Assembly (NCBI GenBank): GCA_030528715.1 | Contig: JAUMYJ010000001.1 | Coordinates: 62,001-126,000 of the forward strand | Direction: 5' to 3' | Length of the DNA stretch: 64,000 bases | DNA from: Bacteroidales bacterium | GTDB lineage: Bacteria; Bacteroidota; Bacteroidia; Bacteroidales; Bacteroidaceae | Shown here: positions 1 to 8,878 of the stretch, in pieces | Position numbering within the stretch: the first letter of the stretch is position 1 | Layout: every line of letters begins with the position of its first letter | Notes under the pieces: model-generated | Seen by the model: the letters and a program-made list of their open reading frames with translations, nothing else | Told to the model about the DNA's origin: nothing | Databases searched by the model: none | Made by a program: the position numbers and the translations under genes

Positions 1-264
1 AGCCTGGCCTTAGCCTTAGCACTTACTGACCTTTCAACAGGCACACACCGCATTGAGAGCCTATTTATTGACGAAGGCTTTGGCACGCTCGACAACACAA
101 GCCTAGCCCTCGTGATGCAAACCCTCGACCGCCTACACAGCACACAAAATCGCCAGGTAGGCATTATCAGCCACGCCGAGGCCATTCGCCAGCAGGTGCA
201 CCCACGCATCGAAGTGCTACGCACCAACCGCAATGGTGCAAGTCAAATCGTGGTAAGTACCTAA
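1..264 (+). CDS. sbcC: SbcC nuclease ATPase, C-terminal fragment
   Basis: This is the last 87 codons of a gene that begins before the window; frame 1 is open from base 1 to the TAA at 262-264. The fragment holds the C-terminal ATPase half of an SMC-like exonuclease. The ABC-type Walker B and D-loop motif FIDEGFGTLD is visible, followed by the H-loop segment VGIISHAEAI. These motifs and their spacing are typical of SbcC, which with SbcD forms the Mre11-Rad50-like complex that cuts DNA hairpins and protein-blocked ends. SbcD is not in the window and would be expected upstream. RecN or another SMC-like ATPase is less likely, because the EGFGTLD form is characteristic of SbcC. The stop lies 13 bp before the next gene, so the two may be co-transcribed. 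Confidence 0.82.
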   Translation, partial: SLALALALTDLSTGTHRIESLFIDEGFGTLDNTSLALVMQTLDRLHSTQNRQVGIISHAEAIRQQVHPRIEVLRTNRNGASQIVVST

Positions 265-277
265 ACACATACGCTTT

Positions 278-1510
278 ATGGCACTCAATTACATTTGGAT
301 AGCTTTCTTTCTACTGGCCTTTATCATTGCCATGCTACGCTTACTGCTGTGGGGCGATGTTGAGGTGTTTCCAGCCGTGATAGATAGCACCTTTGCCTCA
401 GCCAAAACTGCCTTTGAGATTTCACTCGGCCTTACGGGGGTATTATCGCTATGGATGGGCATCATGAAGGTGGGCGAGCAAGGTGGCGTAGTGCAAGCCT
501 TAGCACGCTGGCTAGGGCCAGTGTTTGCCAAGCTATTTCCTGACGTGCCACAAGGCCACCCCGTGGTGGGCAATATTTTCATGAACTTGGCTGCCAATAT
601 GCTCGGTCTAGACAATGCAGCCACCCCGCTAGGTCTAAAAGCCATGGAGGGACTACAAACGCTCAATACGGACAAAAGCCGAGCGAGCAACGCCATGATC
701 ATGTTCTTGGTACTCAACACCTCTGGACTCACACTTATACCCATCAGCATACTAGTCTACCGCGCACAGCTCGGTGCTGCACAACCCACAGACGTATTCT
801 TGCCTATCTTAATGACTACGTTTTTTTCCACACTAGCAGGTGTTGTAGCTACCGCTATCTACCAGCGTATCAACCTCTTCAATCGTGTGCTATTGCTTGC
901 CCTAGGTGGCATGTCGCTCGCTGTGGCAGGGCTAATATGGGCTTTTATGCAGCTACCACGTGAGCAAATAGACACCGTGGCAACAACAGTGGCCAACGTT
1001 GCACTATTGACCATCATTACCGCCTTTATCTTGGCTGGTATGCACAAGCGCATCAACGTCTACGATGCTTTTATCGAAGGTGCCAAAGAAGGATTTACTA
1101 CGGCCGTACGCATCATTCCCTACCTTGTAGCCATATTGGTAGCCATTGGCGTATTTCGTGCTTCGGGTGCCATGACCTGGCTCACCGATGGCATCGCATG
1201 GCTAGTGACCACACTAGGAGCACCGAGCGAGTGGGTGGGAGCACTACCCACTGCACTGATGAAGCCACTAAGTGGCAGTGGTGCGCGCGGTATGATGGTT
1301 GACGCCATGACCACCTATGGTGCCGACTCGTTTGTAGGGCGGCTCTCGTGTGTTTTTCAAGGTACTACGGACACTACGTTTTACATCTTAGCCGTGTACT
1401 TTGGAGCTGTGGGTATACGCCACACGCGCCATGCACTGACCTGTGGGCTCATAGCCGACACCGTTGGTATCGTGTCGGCCATCTGCATTGCCTACCTCTT
1501 TTTTGGCTAA
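278..1510 (+). CDS. SpmA-SpmB fused nucleoside-recognition (Gate) membrane protein
   Basis: A 410-aa multi-spanning membrane protein made of two related Gate (nucleoside recognition) domains. The N-terminal half (about 1-200) resembles spore maturation protein SpmA, with the segments FMNLAANMLGLDNAATPLG and MFLVLNTSGLTLIP. The C-terminal half (about 230-410) resembles SpmB, with EGFTTAVRIIPYLVAI and KPLSGSGARGM. In Bacillus the two are separate proteins needed for spore core dehydration. In non-sporulating Bacteroidota they occur as one fused gene of unknown function, presumably a transporter. It starts 13 bp after sbcC and is followed by a 22-bp repeat pair. The family call is strong; the substrate cannot be read from the sequence. 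Confidence 0.85.
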   Translation: MALNYIWIAFFLLAFIIAMLRLLLWGDVEVFPAVIDSTFASAKTAFEISLGLTGVLSLWMGIMKVGEQGGVVQALARWLGPVFAKLFPDVPQGHPVVGNIFMNLAANMLGLDNAATPLGLKAMEGLQTLNTDKSRASNAMIMFLVLNTSGLTLIPISILVYRAQLGAAQPTDVFLPILMTTFFSTLAGVVATAIYQRINLFNRVLLLALGGMSLAVAGLIWAFMQLPREQIDTVATTVANVALLTIITAFILAGMHKRINVYDAFIEGAKEGFTTAVRIIPYLVAILVAIGVFRASGAMTWLTDGIAWLVTTLGAPSEWVGALPTALMKPLSGSGARGMMVDAMTTYGADSFVGRLSCVFQGTTDTTFYILAVYFGAVGIRHTRHALTCGLIADTVGIVSAICIAYLFFG

Positions 1511-1563
1511 ACACAGCTACGATAGCCTTAGAGCAAAGGCGTAGTTTTGTACTACACAAAGGC

Positions 1564-1607
1564 TGTGTAACGGCCATTATACAGCTGTATCGTGCGTGTT
1601 ATACAAC
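1564..1607. repeat. Two tandem copies of a 22-bp palindromic unit
   Basis: Positions 1564-1585 and 1586-1607 are two adjacent 22-bp units that both begin TGT and end in TATACA followed by GC or AC. They match units at 35390-35411 and 55839-55926 in this window. The first unit has inverted symmetry (TGTGTAA against TTATACA). It lies between the SpmAB stop and the flippase start, so it could be in the flippase 5' leader or part of a dispersed intergenic element. Confidence 0.75.
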
Positions 1608-1643
1608 ATTTTGTTTTCTTATTCCGTACATATTTTCTCACTT

Positions 1644-3146
1644 ATGGCCAACCTCAAATCACTAGCAAAGGAAACTGCCATCTACGGGCTAAGCAGCATC
1701 ATTGGGCGTTTTCTAAACTACCTGCTCGTGCCACTCTACACCAATGCCATGGCTGCTGCTACGGGTGACTATGGCATCGTGACTAACCTTTATAGCTATA
1801 CGGCACTCTTCCTCGTGCTACTCACGTTTGGCATGGAAACAACTTTCTTTCGCTTTGCCAATAAGCCCGGAGTTGACCCACGCCGTGTGTACTCTACGGC
1901 ACTTTGGCTTGTTGTAGGTGTTGGCATCGCTTTCTTAACGCTACTATATGGCTTTTTGCCGCACATTGCCAGCGCACTACACTATACTACCACGCCGCAC
2001 TTTGTGGCCGTCATGTTTACCTGCGTAACGCTCGATGCCATTCAAGCCCTACCCTTTGCGCTCCTGCGTTACCAAAATCGTCCGCTCAAATTTGCTGCAC
2101 TCAAACTCTTATTTATAGGGCTTAACCTTGGGCTCAACTTAGGCTATTTTGTCCTCGTGCCATGGCTATACACACGGAGTGACACACGCGAGTGGGTAAG
2201 TGGCTTCTTCGATGGTACGTTTGACGTTGGCTTTGTGTTCTACCTCAACCTAGCTTGTACGGCCACGATTACCTTCTTTTTTAGGCAAGAGTTTTTCGGA
2301 CAAGGCTTTGCCTTTGATAAGGCACTAGCACGCCAGATGCTAGCCTACGCTTGGCCTATCTTAGCCTTAGGGCTTGTGGGTGAGCTCAACGTCACGGTAG
2401 ACAAAATCCTCTTTCCTTTCTTGGCCTCGGGGGGTACAGCCGAGGCTCAAGTGCAGCTAGGTATCTATGGTGCATGCGCCAAGATTGCTATGGTGATGCC
2501 ACTCATCACACAGGCTTTTCGCTATGCCTACGAGCCATTTGTCTTTGGCCAAAGCCAAGACCGCAATAGCCCTACGACCTATGCGGCCGCAATGAAGTAT
2601 TTTTTCATTTTCTCGTGCTTAGCTTTTGTAGGCGTTGTGGCTTATTTAGACATTTTGAAATACATCGTATCGCCCTCTTACCACGAGGGGCTACGCGTTG
2701 TACCTATTGTTATGGCTTCGGGGGTCTTGCTGGGTGTATTCTTTAACCTCTCACTATGGTATAAACTTACCGACCGCACGATCTATGGCTTTTGGCTAAG
2801 CCTATTAGCCGCAGTGGTACTCATCACACTCAACATACTCTTTATTCCCATCTACGGCTATATGGCTTGTGCTTGGGCAGCTGTGGCAGCCTACACCATC
2901 AGCACCTTGGCTAGCTATCTACTCAGTCAGCGATTTTACCCCATACCCTACGACGTACGCAGCATGGCCATCTATGCATTTATGACGCTAGCCTTTACGC
3001 TCGTGATGCTACATCTACCTCACACGTGGCCACTTTGGACGCGTTTAGCCATCAACACGCTACTAGCCATAGCCTTTGTTGCATATATTCTCAAAAAAGA
3101 TTTTCCCATCGCACGCTTGCCACTTGTGGGTAAGTATTGGCACTAG
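1644..3146 (+). CDS. Polysaccharide flippase (Wzx/MATE-like)
   Basis: A 500-aa integral membrane protein of the oligosaccharide flippase/polysaccharide biosynthesis family, with about 12-14 hydrophobic segments along its length. The N-terminus (SLAKETAIYGLSSIIGRFLN) is typical of the family, as is a charged loop near KPLKFA-type positions after the fourth helix. The family moves lipid-linked sugar units or similar substrates across the inner membrane. I chose the ATG at 1644 over the in-frame ATG at 1596, because the upstream 16 residues are not family-like and sit next to the repeat array. No glycosyltransferases are adjacent, so the substrate is unknown; O-antigen, capsule or a lipid-linked intermediate are all possible. 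It is followed 90 bp later by a gene with its own promoter. Confidence 0.85.
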   Translation: MANLKSLAKETAIYGLSSIIGRFLNYLLVPLYTNAMAAATGDYGIVTNLYSYTALFLVLLTFGMETTFFRFANKPGVDPRRVYSTALWLVVGVGIAFLTLLYGFLPHIASALHYTTTPHFVAVMFTCVTLDAIQALPFALLRYQNRPLKFAALKLLFIGLNLGLNLGYFVLVPWLYTRSDTREWVSGFFDGTFDVGFVFYLNLACTATITFFFRQEFFGQGFAFDKALARQMLAYAWPILALGLVGELNVTVDKILFPFLASGGTAEAQVQLGIYGACAKIAMVMPLITQAFRYAYEPFVFGQSQDRNSPTTYAAAMKYFFIFSCLAFVGVVAYLDILKYIVSPSYHEGLRVVPIVMASGVLLGVFFNLSLWYKLTDRTIYGFWLSLLAAVVLITLNILFIPIYGYMACAWAAVAAYTISTLASYLLSQRFYPIPYDVRSMAIYAFMTLAFTLVMLHLPHTWPLWTRLAINTLLAIAFVAYILKKDFPIARLPLVGKYWH

Positions 3147-3174
3147 ACGAGCTTTCAAAAGCCGACTTGACGGC

Positions 3175-3205
3175 TTGGCACATTGCATGCAAAAGCGTAT
3201 CTTTG
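3175..3205 (+). promoter_or_regulatory. Bacteroidota-type promoter for the radical SAM gene
   Basis: A -33 element TTGG at 3175-3178 is followed after 19 bp by TATCTTTG at 3198-3205, a good match to the Bacteroidota sigma-A consensus. Transcription should start near 3211, giving a leader of about 26 nt before the ATG at 3237. This also supports that start over the ATG at 3183, which lies upstream of the -7 box. Confidence 0.7.
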
Positions 3206-3236
3206 CAGCACGAACACAAACGACATAACTCTGCCT

Positions 3237-4490
3237 ATGACTAAGGCTAAGCCTACTCTTGCCCCCTTTGCCCACCCGCTTTACCTCATGGCCAAAGCAG
3301 GTGGTGCACAGTGCAACCTTGCCTGCGACTACTGCTACTACCTCGAAAAAGCCAAACTCTACCAGCACCAGCCACGGCAGGCTATGGACGAGCAAACACT
3401 AGAAGCCTATATCAAGCAATACCTCGAGGCGCAAACAACACCCACCGTACTCTTCACATGGCATGGTGGCGAACCCATGTTGCGCCCACTGAGCTTTTAT
3501 AAAAAAGCCGTAGCCTTACAGCAACGTTATGCACAGGGGCGTGTGGTAGAAAACTGTATTCAAACCAATGGTACACTCATCACCGAACACTGGGCAGCCT
3601 TTTTAGCCGAACACAACTGGCTCGTAGGGCTATCAATAGACGGCCCAGCTAAATGGCACGACGCCTATCGCCCACGTACGAGTGGCAAAGGCTCGCACGC
3701 TGGTGTAATGCGTGGCTTAGACCTACTCAAACGCCATGGTGTAGCTTGGAACGCCATGGCTACCGTCAATCGTATCAATGCCGAGCATCCTGCCGAGTTT
3801 TATCACTATTTTAAGGACTTAGGCTGCGAATACCTACAATTTTCGCCCGTAGTAGAACGCTTAACCCAGCATAGCGATGGCCGGCACTTGGCTGCCGTAG
3901 AAGATAGTGGTGAGGCCGTAAAGCTAGCACCATTTAGCGTACTGCCAGAGCAATGGGGGCATTTCTTGTGTGGTGTATGGGACGCATGGATACGCGAAGA
4001 CGTGGGACGCATTTTTGTACAACTCTTTGATGCCGTACTGGCCAATTGGGTAGGCGAGCAGCCTGGCCTCTGCACCATGGCACGTACGTGTGGCCACGCG
4101 GCCGTAATGGAATATAATGGCGATGTGTATGCATGCGACCACTATGTCTTTCCACAATACAAGCTAGGCAATATCCACACACGCACCATCACTAACATGA
4201 TGTACGATGCACGACAGCAGCAATTTGGCCGTGACAAGCATGCACGCCTCACACAACAATGCCGCGAGTGTCGCTACCTGTTTGCATGCTGGGGCGAATG
4301 CCCTCGCAACCGCTTTATCAACAGCCATACAGGCGAGCCCCATCACAACTACCTGTGCGAAGGGTATTACCGCTTTTACGACCACGTAGCACCCTATATG
4401 GACTATATGAAACAACAGCTACATCTAGGCCTAGCACCTAGCGATGTGATGCGTGTAAAGGCACAGATAGATGCACGAAGAAAACGATAA
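3237..4490 (+). CDS. Radical SAM/SPASM enzyme, anaerobic sulfatase-maturase type
   Basis: A 417-aa radical SAM protein. The SAM-binding [4Fe-4S] motif CxxxCxxC is at residues 26-33 (CNLACDYC), followed by the family-typical tyrosine-rich YYLEK. The motif HGGEPMLR is the family's GGE motif. The C-terminal SPASM region carries a Cys set including CGHAAVMEYNGDVYACDH and CRECRYLFACWGECPRNR, which should bind two auxiliary Fe-S clusters. This layout matches anaerobic sulfatase-maturating enzymes, which convert an active-site Cys or Ser of sulfatases to formylglycine. Length is also normal for the family. No sulfatase is in this window, so the target must lie elsewhere or the enzyme may modify another peptide. 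The start is set by the promoter at 3175-3205. Confidence 0.87.
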   Translation: MTKAKPTLAPFAHPLYLMAKAGGAQCNLACDYCYYLEKAKLYQHQPRQAMDEQTLEAYIKQYLEAQTTPTVLFTWHGGEPMLRPLSFYKKAVALQQRYAQGRVVENCIQTNGTLITEHWAAFLAEHNWLVGLSIDGPAKWHDAYRPRTSGKGSHAGVMRGLDLLKRHGVAWNAMATVNRINAEHPAEFYHYFKDLGCEYLQFSPVVERLTQHSDGRHLAAVEDSGEAVKLAPFSVLPEQWGHFLCGVWDAWIREDVGRIFVQLFDAVLANWVGEQPGLCTMARTCGHAAVMEYNGDVYACDHYVFPQYKLGNIHTRTITNMMYDARQQQFGRDKHARLTQQCRECRYLFACWGECPRNRFINSHTGEPHHNYLCEGYYRFYDHVAPYMDYMKQQLHLGLAPSDVMRVKAQIDARRKR

Positions 4491-4629
4491 CGCGTGTAAA
4501 AACGAGCACTAAAATAAGCTACAAATCCCCACCTAGACTAAAAAAATAGGTGAATAGCCACGACATACCTAAAACCGCTCTGCGAAATAGACGATAGTAC
4601 GAAAAAATATGAAAAAGCGGTCTTTCGCC

Positions 4630-4660
4630 TTGGTTAATCCAAAACTTATTACTAACTTTG
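4630..4660 (+). promoter_or_regulatory. Promoter of tRNA-Leu
   Basis: TTGG at 4630-4633, a 19-bp spacer, then TAACTTTG at 4653-4660. This is the strong Bacteroidota promoter pattern and sits about 33 bp before the 5' end of the tRNA, leaving room for a short 5' leader removed by RNase P. Confidence 0.7.
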
Positions 4661-4693
4661 CACCGAATAACAGCGAAAGCCGCTATAATTCAA

Positions 4694-4775
4694 GCCCAGA
4701 TGGCGGAATCGGTAGACGCGCTGGTCTCAAACACCAGTAGGGAAACCTGTGCCGGTTCGACCCCGGCTCTGGGTA
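4694..4775 (+). tRNA. tRNA-Leu (anticodon CAA)
   Basis: An 82-nt type II tRNA. The acceptor stem pairs 4694-4700 with 4768-4774 (one G-U at the end), and A4775 is the discriminator. The anticodon stem CTGGT/ACCAG holds the loop CTCAAAC with anticodon CAA at 4728-4730, so it reads UUG. A long variable arm follows, and the T-arm contains GGTTCGACC. The long variable arm and anticodon both indicate leucine. The CCA end is not completely encoded. Confidence 0.95.
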
Positions 4776-4783
4776 CAACAATT

Positions 4784-4815
4784 AAGGCACTCAATCTTCA
4801 TGGTTGAGTGCCTTT
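4784..4815 (+). terminator. Intrinsic terminator after tRNA-Leu
   Basis: A perfect 11-bp stem (4784-4794 with 4804-4814) with a 9-nt loop, ending in a short T run. It lies 8 nt after the tRNA and closes that unit. It also separates the tRNA from the convergent phosphatase gene. Confidence 0.8.
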
Positions 4816-4851
4816 GCTATATCTTAACATTATACATCTATCAACGCTATG

Positions 4852-5328
4852 CTACTCGCGCTGTCGTCTGAGTGTTTCAAGCAAGTTCGCACAAGCCTCC
4901 TCTAAAAGGTCTATCACATGTGCAAAACCCTCGGTTCCACCATAATAAGGGTCGGGAATGTGATCAGCCTTATGGTGCGTGAGGTAATCGGCCATGCGGT
5001 GAATACGCCCTTGGGCTTCGAGCGTAGGTGCCAGGCGACGCAGGTTGTCGTAGTTGCTATCGTCCATAGCGATGAGTAAATCGAAGTTTTCAAAATCGTC
5101 TACACACACTTGGCGCGAGCGATGTGTAAGCGTATAACCACGGCTGTGAGCTGCCTGGCGCATACGAGGGTCAGGCAGCTCGCCAGCGTGACCACCATAA
5201 GTGCCAGCCGAGTCTATACTGAACACATCAGACAGATCAGCTTGAGCGACTAAGTGACGCATAACACCCTCTGCCATGGGAGAGCGACAAATATTGCCGA
5301 GACAGACGAAAAGTAACTTTGTTTCCAT
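4852..5328 (-). CDS. Low-molecular-weight protein-tyrosine phosphatase
   Basis: A 158-aa protein of the LMW-PTP family. The P-loop CLGNICRS is at residues 9-16, with nucleophile Cys9 and phosphate-binding Arg15. The general-acid motif DPYYGG begins at Asp126, as in the family. Length (about 150-160 aa) is standard. Such enzymes dephosphorylate protein tyrosines and in bacteria often act on BY-kinases of capsule synthesis. A Wzc-like tyrosine kinase gene is 7 kb away (12059-14479), but the two are not in one operon, so a partnership is only a suggestion. The gene stands alone on the minus strand, convergent with tRNA-Leu. Confidence 0.92.
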   Translation of the reverse strand: METKLLFVCLGNICRSPMAEGVMRHLVAQADLSDVFSIDSAGTYGGHAGELPDPRMRQAAHSRGYTLTHRSRQVCVDDFENFDLLIAMDDSNYDNLRRLAPTLEAQGRIHRMADYLTHHKADHIPDPYYGGTEGFAHVIDLLEEACANLLETLRRQRE

Positions 5329-5671
5329 ACCTTAATTGATGCAGTAACTAGGATTATGGCTACAAAGATAGCGAAATCTATACAAACAAGCATTATGGGC
5401 GTTGGAAGCTAGTGCGATTGCACTGGGAAATACTTTGGCTAAACGCTAGTGTAGAAAAACTAGCGTTTAGTACGATATATTAAGGTTGTTTTTTGACCAT
5501 AAGGGTGGTGACTATTGGCCAGAAATGTGTAACTTTGCTTATTATGGTGCATTGTAGGTACTTGACACCTATGCATTAGCCATTGTTATGCCTCGAGACA
5601 AGGCTTTTTGTCTCATCTTAATTGTTCCGAATTGCCTTTTATAACATATAGTACACAGGTGATATAGCACT
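5329..5671. other. Intergenic region between divergent phosphatase and dut
   Basis: About 340 bp with no plausible gene. It contains a -7-like box TAACTTTG at 5530-5537 in the dut direction, but no convincing -33 element at the usual 19-20 bp spacing. It also has a repeated short word (CTAGCGTTTAG and AACGCTAGTG around 5440-5470, in inverted orientation). The dut leader would be about 130 nt if this promoter is used. Confidence 0.5.
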
Positions 5672-6103
5672 ATGGAGATAGCCATCATCAACCGTTCACG
5701 ACACGCACTTCCCAGCTATGCCACACCGCTTAGCGCGGGCATGGACTTACGCGCTCACCTTGATCAGCCCCTCACACTAGATGTGGGCGAGCGCGCACTC
5801 ATACCTACGGGGCTTAGCATAGCCCTACCAGCAGGCTATGAGGCACAAATACGCCCACGCTCAGGGTTGGCACTCAAACATGGCATTACATGCCTTAATA
5901 CCCCTGGCACGATTGACGCCGACTATCGTGGCGAGATTGGTGTTATCCTCATCAATCTAGGGCAGGCGCCTTTTGAGATTATTGATGGTGAACGTATCGC
6001 TCAGCTCGTGGTAGCACGCCATGAAGTGGTGGAATGGCAAGCCGTAGAAATACTTGATGACACGCTGCGAGGTACTGGTGGTTTTGGCCATACTGGGCGT
6101 TAA
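5672..6103 (+). CDS. dut: Deoxyuridine 5'-triphosphate nucleotidohydrolase (dUTPase)
   Basis: A 143-aa trimeric dUTPase that hydrolyses dUTP to dUMP and pyrophosphate, keeping uracil out of DNA and supplying dTMP synthesis. All five family motifs are readable in order: AGMDLRA (I), [10 protein letters not shown] (II), [14 protein letters not shown] (III, with the catalytic Asp and the uracil-discriminating Tyr), GERIAQLV (IV), and the C-terminal [10 protein letters not shown] (V, the P-loop-like arm that closes over the phosphates). Length is normal. The next gene starts 23 bp downstream, so dut probably leads an operon with the TPR, lipoprotein and EnvC-like genes. Confidence 0.96.
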   Translation: MEIAIINRSRHALPSYATPLSAGMDLRAHLDQPLTLDVGERALIPTGLSIALPAGYEAQIRPRSGLALKHGITCLNTPGTIDADYRGEIGVILINLGQAPFEIIDGERIAQLVVARHEVVEWQAVEILDDTLRGTGGFGHTGR

Positions 6104-6126
6104 ATAGAGGCTGTTTTTTATTACTC

Positions 6127-7983
6127 ATGACACAAACTTATTGTAACTATTGGCGCGTACTAGTAGTAATGTGGCTAGCACTATTAGCACAGCCCACTTG
6201 GGCACAGCGCGGACGAAAAGTAACGACCGAACGCTCGATAAAAACAACAGCGAGCATAGCACCATCAACAGCCGCACAATGGGTAGCAACACTGCGCCCC
6301 ACACCAGCCGAAGCTCGTGCAAAAGCCTATGCCCTCTACCTTGAAGCCGTGGTACAGCGCATACAAGGCCACGAAGATGCCATGTATGAGCTACTCACGC
6401 GTGCCATACAGCTTGACCCACATCTCGCGGCCGCCTATGTCCTCTTGGCACCACCCACACAACGCCTCTACCCCAATGCTCCCGAGCGCATAACGCAACT
6501 GCTAGAACGAGCTGTGGCACTAGCCCCTCACACCAAAGACTTTTTGGCTGCCTTGGCTGAGCACTATACAGCTGTCAACGCCTACGACAAGGCTCTGCCT
6601 CTCTATGAGCAACTCATAGCCTTTGGCGGACACACACAGCCCTACCTCGAACGCTTATACAGCCTACATGCCAACAATGAGGCCTACGATGCTGCTTTGG
6701 CTACGCTTGACAAGTTGGAACGCATCAATGGTAGTAGCGAGGAGTTCATGATGCAGCGTATCAAGCTCTATCGTGCCATGGGCGATGCCTCACGCGTAGA
6801 GCAAATGATGGATAGCCTCATTGCCAGCCAACCCGATCGTGTGGACTATCTAGGGTACAAAGCACTCTATTATATCGAGACACAGCGCCCAAAAGATGCT
6901 CTGCATACGACAGCCCTAGGACTCAATAAAGATAGCACCAACGCACTACTACATAGGGTACGCTCGGCGGCTTACCTTGAGCTCCACGATACTATCCGTG
7001 CAAACGAAGCCCTCTTCGACTACCTAATGCTACCACACGAGCGTGTATTAAGCCTCATCATACCGCTATTGCGCCATAGCATTGAGCAAGAAAATGAAGG
7101 AACAGCCACTGTGGCCTTACGCGTACTCTACGAGCGGTTACCGCATACAGAAGACAAGCACGCGATGGCCGATGTATATACCAGCTACCTCGAAGCACGT
7201 GTAAACGATAGCACGACACTGCGCAAGCATTTGCGACACATCGTCAAAACTGTGCCAGACTACACACAGGCACGCCTGATATTACTACGCGAATTTTTGC
7301 GTGACACAGCATTTGCCGAGGCTACTACACTATGTGACGAAGGTATACTCTATACGCCACAAAACCCTATATATTACTATTACAAAGCACTATTTCAGAG
7401 CCAGATAGGCCAGCACCTCACAGCCCTCACCACACTACGGCAAGGCCAAGCTTATCTCACCGACCCAAAGCTACACACCTCGCTCGTGAGCAACTACTAT
7501 GGCATCATGGGCGACCTGCTCTATCGACAAGGAAAGACTAAGGCAGCCTGGATAGCACTAGACTCTGCACTCGTGTACAACGGCAGTAACGCCCTGGTGC
7601 TCAACAATTATGCCTTCTACCTCTACCTCAACCAACAGCAGACTGAAAAAGCCAAGCAAATGAGTCAAAAAGCTGTAGCCTTAGAGCCAGACAACCTTTA
7701 CTACATTGACACCTATGCCAAACTCTTGCAGCGCGCAGGCGAGACAGCCGAAGCACAAATACTCATTGAGCGCACGCTACAACTAGCTACCCCCGAGGCC
7801 GAAGGTAGCCAACACATATGGGAGCTAGCTGGAGACCTTGCCTACCAAAATGGTCAAAAGCAAGAAGCACTACACTATTGGCACGAAGCACAACGCCTTG
7901 GCGAAAGTAGCCCTTTGCTACAAAAAAAAATCAACAAACAACGCTATTTCCCTCAACGTAAGAAAGAGGCTCTGAGCCATTAA
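6127..7983 (+). CDS. Tetratricopeptide repeat protein, exported
   Basis: A 618-aa protein with an N-terminal signal peptide (hydrophobic segment about 9-25, cleavage likely after TWA-Q near residue 27). The rest is helical and built of TPR units, clearest at about 60-160 and 390-590 (for example AWIALDSALVYNGSNALVLNN and KAVALEPDNLYYIDTYAKL). TPR arrays bind other proteins. Between dut and a DUF4292-type lipoprotein this is a gene order I recall from other Bacteroidales, which suggests an envelope assembly role, but no enzymatic domain is visible. The call is limited to family level. Confidence 0.8.
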   Translation: MTQTYCNYWRVLVVMWLALLAQPTWAQRGRKVTTERSIKTTASIAPSTAAQWVATLRPTPAEARAKAYALYLEAVVQRIQGHEDAMYELLTRAIQLDPHLAAAYVLLAPPTQRLYPNAPERITQLLERAVALAPHTKDFLAALAEHYTAVNAYDKALPLYEQLIAFGGHTQPYLERLYSLHANNEAYDAALATLDKLERINGSSEEFMMQRIKLYRAMGDASRVEQMMDSLIASQPDRVDYLGYKALYYIETQRPKDALHTTALGLNKDSTNALLHRVRSAAYLELHDTIRANEALFDYLMLPHERVLSLIIPLLRHSIEQENEGTATVALRVLYERLPHTEDKHAMADVYTSYLEARVNDSTTLRKHLRHIVKTVPDYTQARLILLREFLRDTAFAEATTLCDEGILYTPQNPIYYYYKALFQSQIGQHLTALTTLRQGQAYLTDPKLHTSLVSNYYGIMGDLLYRQGKTKAAWIALDSALVYNGSNALVLNNYAFYLYLNQQQTEKAKQMSQKAVALEPDNLYYIDTYAKLLQRAGETAEAQILIERTLQLATPEAEGSQHIWELAGDLAYQNGQKQEALHYWHEAQRLGESSPLLQKKINKQRYFPQRKKEALSH

Positions 7984-8021
7984 TCGCTTGCACAATATCA
8001 ACACAGACAAAGCCAAACGAC

Positions 8022-8867
8022 ATGAAACCGACTTTGCAACACCTTGCTATCGCCACGGCCTTTATAGCCACTTTGAGCATGAGTAGCTGTGCTAGTAAAA
8101 AGGTACTTACTACAAAAACGACAACAGCCACTACTGCGGCACACTACGCCCAAGCCGTAGAACATGAGCATAGCAAGGCAAAAGCCATTACAGCTAAGGT
8201 AGACGTAACGCTAGGCATGGGAAGCAAGCAGTTTAGTGCAAGTGGAGCACTCCGCATGCTGCGCGATGATGTGGTGCAACTCTCTATCACCTTCTTGGGT
8301 ATGGAAATTGGGCTCATGGAGTTTACCAAAGCGGAAGTGCTCATCATAAACCGCCTACAAAAGGAATACATGCGCGTACCTTATAGCGAAGTGAGTTTCT
8401 TAACGAAATCAGGGCTAGACTTTTATGCCCTACAAGCGTTATTTTGGAATGAGCTATTTATTCCTGGTACCTATCCACTCTCGGGCAAAGCGTATGATCG
8501 CTTTCGCCTATCAGCAGCAGGCGAATACCGCCAACTCAATCTCAGTGACACACCACAGCTAGAATACAGCTTCTTGACCTCAGTACAGACACAAAAAATT
8601 GAGCGTACCTCTGTGCGTAGCAAAGGTGTACAGCAAGAGGCCACGATGAGCTGCACTTACGCCAACTTTAAGCCATTGGCTGGAGGCTTATTCCCAACAG
8701 CCATTAAGCTAGACCTTGATGGTATGGGTAATGGCCTTAACCTCAACCTAGCACTCTCACGCCTAGACACTAAAATGGGCTGGAAAACACGTACTACCGT
8801 AAGTAGCAAATACACACAGCGTACGGCCGATGAAGTATTGGGACGCTTAGCCAATTTCTCGCTGTAA
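8022..8867 (+). CDS. Lipoprotein, DUF4292-like
   Basis: A 281-aa lipoprotein. The signal sequence ends in the lipobox SMSSC, with lipid-modified Cys at residue 23. The mature part resembles the DUF4292 family: an early stretch of beta segments (KVDVTLGMGSKQFSASGALRM), then VVQLSITFLGMEIGLMEFTKAEVLIINR, typical of the lipoprotein-carrier (LolA/LolB-like) fold. In Bacteroidota the family sits beside EnvC-like genes and may handle lipids or lipoproteins in the periplasm, but this is not established. It lies 38 bp after the TPR gene and 11 bp before the EnvC-like gene, in one operon. Confidence 0.78.
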   Translation: MKPTLQHLAIATAFIATLSMSSCASKKVLTTKTTTATTAAHYAQAVEHEHSKAKAITAKVDVTLGMGSKQFSASGALRMLRDDVVQLSITFLGMEIGLMEFTKAEVLIINRLQKEYMRVPYSEVSFLTKSGLDFYALQALFWNELFIPGTYPLSGKAYDRFRLSAAGEYRQLNLSDTPQLEYSFLTSVQTQKIERTSVRSKGVQQEATMSCTYANFKPLAGGLFPTAIKLDLDGMGNGLNLNLALSRLDTKMGWKTRTTVSSKYTQRTADEVLGRLANFSL

Positions 8868-8878
8868 CTCACACGACC

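Noticed and set aside
3063..3395. Minus-strand ORF across the flippase end and radical SAM start
   Set aside because: It overlaps two strong genes and a promoter and has no domain.
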